Of a stretch of 64,000 nt of DNA, positions 44,835 through 53,117 are shown one piece after another (position 1 is the first letter of the stretch; each line of letters begins with the position of its first letter). Location: assembly GCF_010548275.1 (NCBI RefSeq), contig NZ_JAAGLT010000012.1, positions 62,001 to 126,000 of the forward strand, given 5' to 3'. Made by a program: the position numbers and the translations under genes. The notes under the pieces were generated by a model that worked only from the letters and a program-made list of their open reading frames with translations, was not told the origin of the DNA and searched no databases. This DNA comes from Streptomyces sp. SID12488 (GTDB lineage Bacteria; Actinomycetota; Actinomycetes; Streptomycetales; Streptomycetaceae).

Positions 44835-45613
44835 CGCAGCCTGCTGGACGCGAGGATCGACACGAGGTGCAGCAGGGTCTGCAGGATCGCGATCCCGGCC
44901 AGGACCGCGATGCCCAGACGGGTCCAGAACAGGTCGCCGCCGATGAGGTCGAGGACCGCCACGAAGAGGATGAACAGGCTCGCCTCGATGCCGCCGATCA
45001 GCCGGTGGAACTTCAGGGCGGCGGCGGCCTTACGGGCCAGGGCGAGCCCCTCGGAGCGCGGCACCGCCAGCTCGTCCCTGGCGGCGGCCAGGCCGCTGCG
45101 GGACCGGGCCACGTCCACCAGGTCGGTCTCCGCCTTGATCAGGATCGCGCCGAGCGCGGCCAGCGTGCCGAGGAACGCCCACAGCCACTCGGGGCTCCCG
45201 GAGCCGTCCCACAGGTCGGCGCCGCGCAGCCCGAAGCCGATCAGCAGGGCCGCCTCGGACAGGTAGTGGCCGATGCGGTCGAGGTACACGCCGGTGATCG
45301 ATGTCTGGCCCCTCCAGCGGGCGATCTCCCCGTCGACGCAGTCGAGGAGCAGGTACAGCTGCATCAGCAGGGCGGCGAGGACCGCCCCGGTGAGGCCCGG
45401 CACCAGGAGTGCCGCGCCCGCCAGGACGCCCGCGACGACCATCAGGTACGTGAGCTGGTTGGGCGTGATCCGGGTGTCGACCACGTAGCGGTCGACCCGC
45501 AGGGACACCTCGCGCATGTAGAGGCGTCCCGCCCAGTGCTCGCCGCTGCGCCGGTCCTTCACCCCTTCGGGGTGGACGACGGGGCGTAGTTCAGCTACCG
45601 ATGGCCTTGACAT
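44831..45613 (-). CDS. CDP-alcohol phosphatidyltransferase family protein with variant motif
   Basis: 260 residues, integral membrane. The family motif is present as D91-CV-D94-G95-EI-A98-R99...G108-VYL-D112-RIG-H116, so the last aspartate of the DxxDGxxAR...GxxxDxxxD signature is histidine. In solved members that aspartate is the proposed catalytic base. The fold would transfer a phosphoalcohol from a CDP-alcohol to a hydroxyl acceptor. It begins 23 nt inside the dehydrogenase gene, so it is co-translated. Confidence 0.85.
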   Translation of the reverse strand: MSRPSVAELRPVVHPEGVKDRRSGEHWAGRLYMREVSLRVDRYVVDTRITPNQLTYLMVVAGVLAGAALLVPGLTGAVLAALLMQLYLLLDCVDGEIARWRGQTSITGVYLDRIGHYLSEAALLIGFGLRGADLWDGSGSPEWLWAFLGTLAALGAILIKAETDLVDVARSRSGLAAARDELAVPRSEGLALARKAAAALKFHRLIGGIEASLFILFVAVLDLIGGDLFWTRLGIAVLAGIAILQTLLHLVSILASSRLR

Positions 45614-46652
45614 AGTCCGCGTACGTGTCCTTGATCTGGTCGTTCGTGAGGTCGAGGTGTTCCAGGATCGTGTAGCGACCGGGTCTGGTCTGCGGGGCGT
45701 ACTCGACGACCCGTACGAACTCGTCCGTGGTGAAGCCGATCTCCTCCGGCAGCACCGGCAGCCCGTGCCGGCGAAGCACCTCGGCCATGTACGCCGCCTC
45801 CTCGGGCGCACCCCGCAGGAACATGGCGAAGGCGGCGCCCAGGCCGCACTGTTCGCCGTGACTGGCGGCACGCTTGGGGTACAGCAGGTCGAAGGCGTGG
45901 TTGATCTCGTGGCAGGCGCCGGAGGACGGGCGGGAGTCGCCCGACACCGACATGGCGATACCGGTGAGGACGAGGGCCTCGGCCAGTACCTGGAGGAACG
46001 CGTTGTCGCCGACTCCGCCGGGGTGGCGCAGTACGGCTTCTCCGGCCTGGCGTGCCATCGCGGCGGCGAGGCCGTCGATCTTCTCGCCGTTGACCTGGCC
46101 GGCCAGCTCCCAGTCGGCGACCGCGGAGATGTTCGACATGGCGTCGCCGATCCCGGAGCGCACGAACCGCGCGGGTGCCTCACGGATCACGTCGAGGTCG
46201 ATCACGACGGCGATCGGGTTCGGTACGCCGTACGAGCCGCGTCCCGCGTCGTTGTCGAGGGTGGCGACCGGCGAGCACAGGCCGTCGTGCGCGAGGTTGG
46301 TGGCGACGGCGACCAGCGGCAGGCCGACGCGGGCGGCGGCGAACTTGGCGCAGTCGATGATCCGGCCACCGCCGAGGCCCACCACGGCGTCGTAGTGGCC
46401 TGACTTGATGGCGTCGCCCAGTTTGATCGCGTCGTCGATGGTGCCGCCGGCGACCTCGTACCAGCTCGCGCCGGGCAGCGCCGGGGCGAGCCGTTCACGC
46501 AGCCTGGCGCCGGAGCCGGAGCTGATCGCTACGGCGATCTTCCCGGAGTGCGAGATCCGCTGGTCGAACAGGACGTCCGCCAGGTCGTTCAGGGCCCCTC
46601 GGCGGATGTCGACGACGACCGGCGAGGGGATCAGCCTCGTCAGTACCGGCAC
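45591..46652 (-). CDS. Glycerol-1-phosphate dehydrogenase family protein (Fe-ADH_2)
   Basis: 353 residues from GTG 46652. The NAD(P)-binding GGGRIID (94-100) and the AHDGLCSPVAT segment (121-131) match the sn-glycerol-1-phosphate dehydrogenase branch (archaeal EgsA, bacterial AraM). Candidate metal ligands D170, H248/H252 and H265 are kept. It would reduce DHAP to sn-glycerol-1-phosphate, the stereoisomer not used in bacterial phospholipids. It overlaps both neighbours. A related polyol-phosphate substrate is possible. Confidence 0.85.
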   Translation of the reverse strand: MPVLTRLIPSPVVVDIRRGALNDLADVLFDQRISHSGKIAVAISSGSGARLRERLAPALPGASWYEVAGGTIDDAIKLGDAIKSGHYDAVVGLGGGRIIDCAKFAAARVGLPLVAVATNLAHDGLCSPVATLDNDAGRGSYGVPNPIAVVIDLDVIREAPARFVRSGIGDAMSNISAVADWELAGQVNGEKIDGLAAAMARQAGEAVLRHPGGVGDNAFLQVLAEALVLTGIAMSVSGDSRPSSGACHEINHAFDLLYPKRAASHGEQCGLGAAFAMFLRGAPEEAAYMAEVLRRHGLPVLPEEIGFTTDEFVRVVEYAPQTRPGRYTILEHLDLTNDQIKDTYADYVKAIGS

Positions 46653-47392
46653 GCGATCTCCCGTCCTCGGGCGAGATCGTCGTGGTTGTCTATCTCGACC
46701 CACGGGACCTCACCGATGGGCGCCACGTCGATCCGGAAGCCGCGGTTCACCAGTTCCTGGTAACCGTGCTCGTAGAACTGCTGGGGGTCGGTCTCCCACA
46801 CGGTCTTCAGTGCGTCGGCCAGGTCCGCGGCGGCGGCGCCCTCGATGAGGGTGACGCCGATGTACTCGCCGGTGGCCTCGGCCGGGTCCATCAGCTTGGT
46901 GATCTTCCGCACGCCCTGCTCCGGGTCCACGATCACCTTCATCTCCTCGTCGGCGAGATCCTTCACCGTGTCGAGGGCCAGGATGATCCGCTTCCCGTCG
47001 CCGCGCGCGGCGAGCAGCGTCCGCTCGACGGAGACGGGGTGCACGGTGTCGCCGTTGGCGAGGATCACCCCGTCGGCGAGGGCGTCCCGGCCGCACCAGA
47101 GGGAGTAGGCGTTGTTCCACTCCTCGGCGCGGTCGTTGTCGATGAGCGTGACCTTGAGCCCGTACTTCTTCTCCAGGGCCGTCTGCCGCTCGTACACGGC
47201 TTCCTTGCGGTAGCCGACGATGATCGCGGCCTCGGTGAGGCCGATCTCGGCGAAGTTGGCGAGGGTGAGGTCGAGGACGGTGGGGCCGTCCTCGTCGCCC
47301 GCGGGGCCGACCGGCACGAGAGCCTTGGGCAGGCTGTCGGTGTAGGGGCGCAGACGCCGTCCGGCGCCGGCCGCCAGCACGAGGCCGATCAT
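46640..47392 (-). CDS. Sugar/polyol-phosphate nucleotidyltransferase
   Basis: 250 residues. The N-terminal signature MIGLVLAAGAGRRLRPYTDSLPK-type loop (GAGRRL...PKAL) binds the NTP, and LANGDTVHP carries the metal aspartate. It resembles LicC / inositol-phosphate cytidylyltransferases, which form CDP-alcohols. With two CDP-alcohol transferases and a G1P dehydrogenase in the same operon, CTP and glycerol-1-phosphate are plausible substrates (inference). ATGA overlap with the upstream gene. Confidence 0.87.
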   Translation of the reverse strand: MIGLVLAAGAGRRLRPYTDSLPKALVPVGPAGDEDGPTVLDLTLANFAEIGLTEAAIIVGYRKEAVYERQTALEKKYGLKVTLIDNDRAEEWNNAYSLWCGRDALADGVILANGDTVHPVSVERTLLAARGDGKRIILALDTVKDLADEEMKVIVDPEQGVRKITKLMDPAEATGEYIGVTLIEGAAAADLADALKTVWETDPQQFYEHGYQELVNRGFRIDVAPIGEVPWVEIDNHDDLARGREIACRY

Positions 47393-49233
47393 GCGGGTAC
47401 TCCTTCGTCGTGTACGGCGGGCGCGCCGCCCCGGTGGGCGGTCACCCAGTAGCGGATGCTCTCGGTGAGCACCAGCAGGGCCACGGCCACGGCGAGGACC
47501 GTGAGCGCGACCACGAACTGCGAGGCACTGAGCAGCGCGGCCAGTACGACGACCACCAGTGTCCGGCCCTCGTGCCCTCCGCTCGCCCGTACCAGCCAGC
47601 GCGGGGGCGCTCCGGCGTTGCCACGGATGCGGTACACCGTGTCGTAGTGATGGTAGGCGACGGCGGCCACGAGGCCGAAAGCCGCGGGAAGTGCTCCGTT
47701 TACCTCCGCTTTGCCCGCGAGGATGAGGACTGTGCCGTATTCGGCGGCCCGGAAGAGCGGGGGGACGAGCCAGTCGAGGCGGCCCTTGAGGGGGATCGAG
47801 ACCGCGACACCCGAGCTGAGCACGTACAGCGCGGCGAAGGCGACGGGCACCCAACTGCCGTAGGAGCACAGCCACAGCGCGACGACCAGCGGCACTGCGC
47901 TTTCCAGCGCCGGGATGAACCGCGAGCTGCCCGGCGTACGCACAGGGATCCGCCCGATCAGCTCCGCGAGCGGTCCGCTGTCCTTGAGGTCCGCCAGTGC
48001 TCGCGTGGCCCGTTCAGTGCGCTGGGCCTTACGGGTGAATGAGCGCAGTACGCGCCCCGCCGTGGTGTACGTCGCCGCGAAGCCGCAGCCGACGAGCAGC
48101 ACGGTGAAGGTGGTCCGGGGGGTGGTGAGCGCCGTGAGGACGGCGATCAGGGCCCAGCGCTCGCCGATCGGCAGGACGATCATCCGCCGCACCCAGACCG
48201 TCCAGCCGACGCCGTCGAGGCGGTCGGAGAGGGCGGCCGTGGGACTGGTGTTCGCCGTCGCGGCCGGGTCTCCCGCGGTCGCCTCGTTGAAGGCGAAGTC
48301 GACGACGTGCCGGCAGGTCTGCAGGACCATCGCGCCGAGGGCCAGCGCCCATACGTCATCGCCGCCGCGTGCCGCCCCGAGCGCGAGGCCCGCGTAGAAG
48401 GCGTACTCCTTGGCGCGGTCGAAGGTGGCGTCCAGCCAGGCGCCGAGCGTCGAGTACTGGAGGGAGTAGCGGGCGAGCTGGCCGTCCACGCAGTCCAGGA
48501 CGAAGGAGAGCAGGAGAAGCACGCCCGCCGTGACGAAGCCGCCTCGGGTGCCGGTGGCCGCGCAGCCGGCCGCGATCAGCGCGGTGAGCAGGGAGGCAGT
48601 GGTGACCTGGTTCGGGGTGAGGCCGCGGCGGGCGCACCAGCGGGCCAGATAACGGGAGTAAGGGCTGACGCAGAAGGTGGTGAAGAAGCCGTCCCGGGAC
48701 TTCACGGACGACTTCAGGCGTACGGCCTCGTCGTCGACGGCGGCGACGGCCTGCCGGGCGATGTCGCGGGCCGCGGGGTCGGCGGGGACGGCGGCGGTCA
48801 GGCTGCCGAGCTCGGGGCGGTGGACGCCGAGGCCGTCCGCGTCCAGGGCGCGGGCGATGCGGTCGGCGAGGCTGTCCACGGCGACGGCGGAGAGCGCTTG
48901 GCCGGGGTCTTTCGGGGCGTCGCCGCACGCGGAGATCTCACGGGCCAGTTCGCGGATCAGGGCGGTGCGGCCGGCTCCGGGCTGTGCGGTCACGGCGCCC
49001 GGTACGGCGGCCAGTGGGAAGCGGGGGTCGGTGAGGCCGAGCCGCAGTGCGTGTAGGTGGCCGACGAATCGGGCGTCCACGAAGGCGACCCGTTCGTCGC
49101 AGGACGACTCGGCGAGAAGGGTCTCGGTGTCGGCGACGTCGGTCGCGCTCCGCACGTCGAAGCCGAGGGCCCTCAGATCGTCCTCGATCGACGATCCGGG
49201 AACCGGCTGACCCGTGAGGATGGCGGTCGGCAA
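47389..49233 (-). CDS. Fused CDP-alcohol phosphatidyltransferase / DUF5941 protein
   Basis: 614 residues. Residues 1-170 are a soluble domain of unknown type. The CDP-alcohol transferase motif is canonical: D247-CV-D250-G-QL-AR...G264-AWL-D268-ATF-D272. Several further hydrophobic segments in the C-terminal half (about 380-600) correspond to DUF5941. The start is TTG 49233 with GGGAGTG 7 nt upstream. First gene of the cluster, overlapping the nucleotidyltransferase by 4 nt. It contrasts with the second transferase, which lacks the last aspartate. Confidence 0.85.
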   Translation of the reverse strand: MPTAILTGQPVPGSSIEDDLRALGFDVRSATDVADTETLLAESSCDERVAFVDARFVGHLHALRLGLTDPRFPLAAVPGAVTAQPGAGRTALIRELAREISACGDAPKDPGQALSAVAVDSLADRIARALDADGLGVHRPELGSLTAAVPADPAARDIARQAVAAVDDEAVRLKSSVKSRDGFFTTFCVSPYSRYLARWCARRGLTPNQVTTASLLTALIAAGCAATGTRGGFVTAGVLLLLSFVLDCVDGQLARYSLQYSTLGAWLDATFDRAKEYAFYAGLALGAARGGDDVWALALGAMVLQTCRHVVDFAFNEATAGDPAATANTSPTAALSDRLDGVGWTVWVRRMIVLPIGERWALIAVLTALTTPRTTFTVLLVGCGFAATYTTAGRVLRSFTRKAQRTERATRALADLKDSGPLAELIGRIPVRTPGSSRFIPALESAVPLVVALWLCSYGSWVPVAFAALYVLSSGVAVSIPLKGRLDWLVPPLFRAAEYGTVLILAGKAEVNGALPAAFGLVAAVAYHHYDTVYRIRGNAGAPPRWLVRASGGHEGRTLVVVVLAALLSASQFVVALTVLAVAVALLVLTESIRYWVTAHRGGAPAVHDEGVPA

Positions 49234-49663
49234 CCGAACTCACTCCCTGGACACCGACGCGTGCACGCCGGTCCTGTACATGATGGTGGGGGAACCCTGA
49301 CCCACGGTGGCCGGGCAGCACGTCGGCAGAGGCTATCGGATGGGGCCCCGCCTTGGTTCACCGGCTGTTCAGGGTCCGATTCCGGCGGACCGGCGACCGC
49401 CTCGACCGGATCATCATGAGTGCCCCGGCACCCCGCGCACAAACCGTGACCCGCGTCAAGGACCGCCACGGCCTCCCCCGCCGTGTCCCCACCCGTCGAG
49501 CCGTGGTGATCTCGGCACTCGCTGACCTGCTTTTCGTTTTCGCAGGTCAGGGCACATGACAACGGTGTTCAGTGCCGCGTTGCCACATACCCCCCACCCG
49601 TAGTTCACTGATCCCGGGCGGGATTCGGGACGGGACTCGTACGAACACCAGGAGGCGGCTTCC
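49234..49663. other. Divergent regulatory region, polyol-phosphate cluster / zinc exporter
   Basis: 430 bp with no supported gene. It holds the leftward promoter of the 49233 operon, a 9-bp hairpin with a U-rich loop (CTGACCTGC ... GCAGGTCAG, 49521-49549) and a candidate Zur box (49556-49570) for the rightward CDF gene. Confidence 0.5.
49556..49570 (+). promoter_or_regulatory. Candidate Zur box upstream of the zinc exporter
   Basis: TGACAAC-G-GTGTTCA is a 7-1-7 imperfect dyad of the Fur/Zur type, 93 bp before the CDF start codon. In S. coelicolor, Zur is known to activate the CDF exporter zitB at high zinc from an upstream box. The match here is partial (5 of 7 symmetric positions), so it is a candidate only. 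Confidence 0.45.
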
Positions 49664-50602
49664 ATGGGGGCTGGGCACGATCACGGACACGCGCACGGCG
49701 CACCGACCACGGGTACGGCGGCAGCGGCGTACCGCGGGCGGCTGCGTTTCGCGCTGGCCATCACGCTCACCGTCATGGTCGTCGAGATCGTCGGCGGGCT
49801 CGTCGCCGACTCGCTCGCGCTCATCGCAGACGCGGCGCACATGGCGACGGACGCGCTGGGTCTGGGCATGGCACTGCTCGCGATCCACTTCGCGAACCGC
49901 CCGCCGACCGGCAACCGCACCTTCGGGTACGCCCGCGCCGAGATCCTCGCCGCGCTCGCCAACTGTCTGCTGCTGCTCGGCGTCGGCGGATACGTCCTGT
50001 ACGAGGCGATCCAGCGGTTCGTCACGCCCGCGGAGACCGAGGGCAGGGTGACCGTCGTCTTCGGTCTGATCGGCCTGGTCGCGAACATGATCTCGTTGAT
50101 GATGCTGATGCGCGGCCAGAAGGAGAGCCTGAACGTGCGCGGCGCCTTCCTGGAGGTCGCCGCGGACGCGCTGGGCTCGCTGGCGGTGCTGATCTCGGCG
50201 CTGGTCATCATGGCGACGGGCTGGCAGCGGGCCGACCCGATCGCCTCGGTCGTCATCGGTCTGATGATCGTGCCGCGCACCTGGAAGCTGCTGCGCGAGA
50301 CGCTGAACGTGCTGCTGGAGGCTGCTCCCCGGGACGTCGACATGGCGGAGGTGCGGGCCCACATAGTGGCGCTGCCCGGTGTGGAGGACGTACACGATCT
50401 GCACGCCTGGACGATCACCTCCGGGATGCCGGTGCTGTCGGCGCACGTGGTCGTCAGTTCTGAGGTGCTGAGCGGGATCGGGCACGAGAAGATGCTGCAC
50501 GAGCTCCAGGGCTGTCTGGGCGACCACTTCGACGTGGAGCACTGCACCTTCCAGCTGGAGCCGAGCGGGCACGCGGAACACGAGTCCAAGCTGTGCCACT
50601 GA
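49664..50602 (+). CDS. zitB: Cation diffusion facilitator, zinc exporter
   Basis: 312 residues with six transmembrane helices and a C-terminal cytoplasmic domain. The N-terminus is His-rich (HDHGHAHG) and the C-terminus ends in ESKLCH. The transport site in helix 2 has H59xxxD63; in helix 5 it is E164xxxD168, where many zinc CDFs have HxxxD. It would export Zn2+ against protons. AGGAGG lies 7 nt before the ATG. The zitB name rests on position next to idi and on family. Confidence 0.88.
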   Translation: MGAGHDHGHAHGAPTTGTAAAAYRGRLRFALAITLTVMVVEIVGGLVADSLALIADAAHMATDALGLGMALLAIHFANRPPTGNRTFGYARAEILAALANCLLLLGVGGYVLYEAIQRFVTPAETEGRVTVVFGLIGLVANMISLMMLMRGQKESLNVRGAFLEVAADALGSLAVLISALVIMATGWQRADPIASVVIGLMIVPRTWKLLRETLNVLLEAAPRDVDMAEVRAHIVALPGVEDVHDLHAWTITSGMPVLSAHVVVSSEVLSGIGHEKMLHELQGCLGDHFDVEHCTFQLEPSGHAEHESKLCH

Positions 50603-50834
50603 GGCCGCCCGGCGCGCGGCGTCGACGGAACGCAGCCGTCCGGCGCGCGCCCTCGTCTCCTCCTTCGAGCCCCCCTCGCGGGCGGTTCCCCGGTCGGGGA
50701 ACAGGGCACGATTGACTTTTCCGGTCACCGTCGGGCCGCTTTCACGCCGGACAGGCGGGGGATGCCGCGAAGTGCCGGGAGTGCCGGATTCGTACGGCAG
50801 ACTTGGGGCTCGAAGACCGAGGCGAAGGATGGGT

Positions 50835-51431
50835 ATGCCGATCACACCTGCCACCGCGACGCACAACAGTTCGTCGAACGGCACCGCAGAAGCGATCTTG
50901 CTCGAGCTGGTCGACGAGAACGGCACGACGATCGGCACCGCCGAGAAGCTCTCCGCCCACCAGCCACCGGGCCGGCTGCACCGGGCGTTCTCCGTCTTCC
51001 TCTTCGACGAACAGGGCCGACTGCTCCTCCAGCAGCGCGCGCTGGGCAAGTACCACTCCCCCGGCGTCTGGTCCAACACCTGCTGCGGCCACCCCTACCC
51101 CGGTGAGGCGCCCTTCGCGGCGGCGGCCCGGCGGACGTACGAGGAGCTGGGGATCTCCCCGTCGCTGCTCGCCGAGGCGGGCACGGTCCGCTACAACCAC
51201 CCCGACCCGGAGTCGGGCCTGGTGGAGCAGGAGTACAACCACCTGTTCGTGGGGATGGCGCAGTCGCCGCTCGCGCCGGACCCGGAGGAGGTCGGGGACA
51301 CGGTCTTCGTGACCCCGGCCGAGCTGGCGGAGCGGCACGCGAAGGACCCGTTCTCGGCCTGGTTCATGACCGTGCTGGACGCGGCGCGCCCGGCGGTCCG
51401 GGAACTGACGGGCCCGTCCGCCGGCTGGTGA
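50835..51431 (+). CDS. idi: Isopentenyl-diphosphate delta-isomerase, type I
   Basis: Interconverts IPP and DMAPP. 198 residues of the Nudix-like type I enzyme. The catalytic cysteine is C84 in NTCCGHP, and the Nudix-like helix AAAARRTYEELGI and EQEYNHLFVG with its glutamate are present. ATG 50835 has GAAGGA 5 nt upstream; an ATG six bases earlier is also in frame. It supports the hopanoid operon functionally although it lies 9 kb away and on the other strand. Confidence 0.95.
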   Translation: MPITPATATHNSSSNGTAEAILLELVDENGTTIGTAEKLSAHQPPGRLHRAFSVFLFDEQGRLLLQQRALGKYHSPGVWSNTCCGHPYPGEAPFAAAARRTYEELGISPSLLAEAGTVRYNHPDPESGLVEQEYNHLFVGMAQSPLAPDPEEVGDTVFVTPAELAERHAKDPFSAWFMTVLDAARPAVRELTGPSAGW

Positions 51432-51436
51432 CGGCC

Positions 51437-51601
51437 AGGGCCTGTTCCGAGTTGCCCCGCGGGAGAAGGAGCGGCGTTCGGTGCATGCGATCGGCGTGCC
51501 GGACGAATGGCCTGGTAGCGGAGCTACTCGGGTATTTGGCCGGTGCGGCGAGCGTGCGTGCCGGGCGTCGCGACGCCGCGGGGCAACTCGGAACAGGCCC
51601 T
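51437..51601 (+). repeat. 165-bp palindromic element with 26-bp perfect ends
   Basis: Ends AGGGCCTGTTCCGAGTTG... (51437-51462) and its exact complement (51576-51601) flank an interior that also folds back on itself around a GTAGC-GGA-GCTAC centre (51515-51527). Aligned by hand, most interior mismatches would be G-U pairs in the plus-strand RNA. The right end covers the stop codon of the convergent gene. It may be a MITE-like remnant or a structured bidirectional terminator. Confidence 0.85.
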
Positions 51602-52109
51602 AGGGCCGGCCCGGTGCGGGGGTGAGCGGCAGCGCCGCCCAGACGACCTTGCCGCCGCTCGCCGTGTGCTCGATGTCGCAGACCCCGCCCGCCTCCCTGG
51701 TGACCTCCCGGACCAGGAGCAGTCCGCGTCCGCCGGTCCGGCCGTGGTCGGCCTCCAGGGCGGTGGGGCGGTAGGGGTGGTTGTCCTCCACGGACACCCG
51801 CACCCACTCGGCGCCGACGGCGACCTCCACGGCGAGTGTCGGCGACAGGACCGCCGCGTGCCGGACGGCGTTCGTCGCCAGCTCGGAGACGATCAGCAGC
51901 AGCCCCTGCACCAGGTCCGGCGGGGCCGGTACGCCCTGCCGGTACAGCAGGTCCCGGACGGCGTGCCGCGCCTGCGGGACGGAGGCGTCCACGGCGGGCG
52001 CGGTGAACCTCCAGACCCCTTCGTAGGGAAGCGGATCCGGAGGTCTCCGCTCCACGGGTACGTCGTCGTCCGCTGGGCGTGAGTCGGACTCGCGCCCATG
52101 GTTCTCCAT
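51600..52109 (-). CDS. Anti-sigma-type ATP-binding protein (HATPase_c_2)
   Basis: 169 residues from ATG 52109. A stand-alone GHKL ATPase domain like RsbW/SpoIIAB: N box LIVSELATNAVRHA, then VEDNHPYRP and GGRGLLLVREV. Streptomyces have many of these; most are thought to bind sigma or anti-anti-sigma factors. No partner gene is adjacent. Its TAG stop lies inside the right arm of the palindrome. Confidence 0.85.
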   Translation of the reverse strand: MENHGRESDSRPADDDVPVERRPPDPLPYEGVWRFTAPAVDASVPQARHAVRDLLYRQGVPAPPDLVQGLLLIVSELATNAVRHAAVLSPTLAVEVAVGAEWVRVSVEDNHPYRPTALEADHGRTGGRGLLLVREVTREAGGVCDIEHTASGGKVVWAALPLTPAPGRP

Positions 52110-52352
52110 CGTTCGGTCGCCGCCCTCGCGCTCGATTGTCACCACACGATGAGTGTTGGCAACGACGGCTCCCCACCGGAGAACTGAACAGAAGTCAGCA
52201 CGTATCGAGCGCTTCGGACAAATGGCGTGCGACACGAGTCCGCATACGACTGGACCTGGTCATCTCGTGCCCGCTTCGTGAACTATTCGGGTTGTACGGG
52301 TTTGGTGCCGCCCTCGTCGGGACGTCCGCCACCGGCGGATACGATCCGGCGC

Positions 52353-53117
52353 ATGGAGCCGCAGCTGACCCACAGTGCCGCCGACGGGATCGCCACCGTC
52401 GTCATCCGCCACCCGGCCAAGCGCAACGCCATGACGGCCGGCATGTGGCGTGCGCTGCCGCCGTTGCTCGCCACCCTGGCCGCCGATCCGGACGTCCACG
52501 TCCTGGTGCTCACCGGCGCGGGCGGGACGTTCTGCGCAGGGGCCGACATCTCGACGCTCCAGGGCTCGCCTGAGGAGGCGCAGCGGCTGGCCGTGCTGGC
52601 GGAGGACACGCTCGCGGCCTTTCCGAAGCCGGTGCTCGCGGCGATCCGGGGGCACTGTGTGGGCGGCGGATCGCAGCTCGCGGCGGCCTGCGATCTGCGG
52701 TTCGCCGAGGAGGGCGCGCTGTTCGGGGTGACTCCGGCGAAACTGGGCCTGGTGTACCCGGCGTCCTCCACGCGGCGGTTGGCGGCTCTGGTGGGCCCGG
52801 CGACGGCCAAGTACCTGCTGTTCTCGGGCGAGTTGATCGACACGGAACGCGCGCTGCGCACCGGGTTCCTCCACGAGGTACTGCCCGGGGGCGAACTCGA
52901 CAAGCGGGTCGCGGAGTTCACCCGTGTCCTCGTCTCGCGCTCGCGGCTCACCCAGGCGGCGGCGAAGGAGTTCGCGGACGGGCGCACCGACCGGGACGCG
53001 TACTGGGCCGGGCAGGCGCGGGAGAGCGGCGAGGCCGCGGAGGGGGTCGCCGCGTTCCTGGAGCGCCGTCCCCCGGAGTTCTCCTGGACCGGGCCGACGT
53101 CGCCTACGCCACGGTGA
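52353..53117 (+). CDS. Enoyl-CoA hydratase/isomerase family protein
   Basis: 254 residues of the crotonase fold. The oxyanion-hole segments are GAGGTFCAGADIS and GHCVGGGSQLAAACDLRFA. The second catalytic glutamate position of true hydratases is not obvious, so isomerase or another crotonase activity is possible. The 3' end overlaps the convergent DJ-1-fold gene by 14 nt. Confidence 0.88.
   Translation: MEPQLTHSAADGIATVVIRHPAKRNAMTAGMWRALPPLLATLAADPDVHVLVLTGAGGTFCAGADISTLQGSPEEAQRLAVLAEDTLAAFPKPVLAAIRGHCVGGGSQLAAACDLRFAEEGALFGVTPAKLGLVYPASSTRRLAALVGPATAKYLLFSGELIDTERALRTGFLHEVLPGGELDKRVAEFTRVLVSRSRLTQAAAKEFADGRTDRDAYWAGQARESGEAAEGVAAFLERRPPEFSWTGPTSPTPR

Noticed and set aside
49307..49559. 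Small plus-strand gene before the zinc exporter
   Set aside because: No ribosome-binding site or family likeness; overlaps the regulatory dyads.
51437..51601. Complete insertion sequence
   Set aside because: Only 165 bp, with no transposase frame and no clear target duplication.
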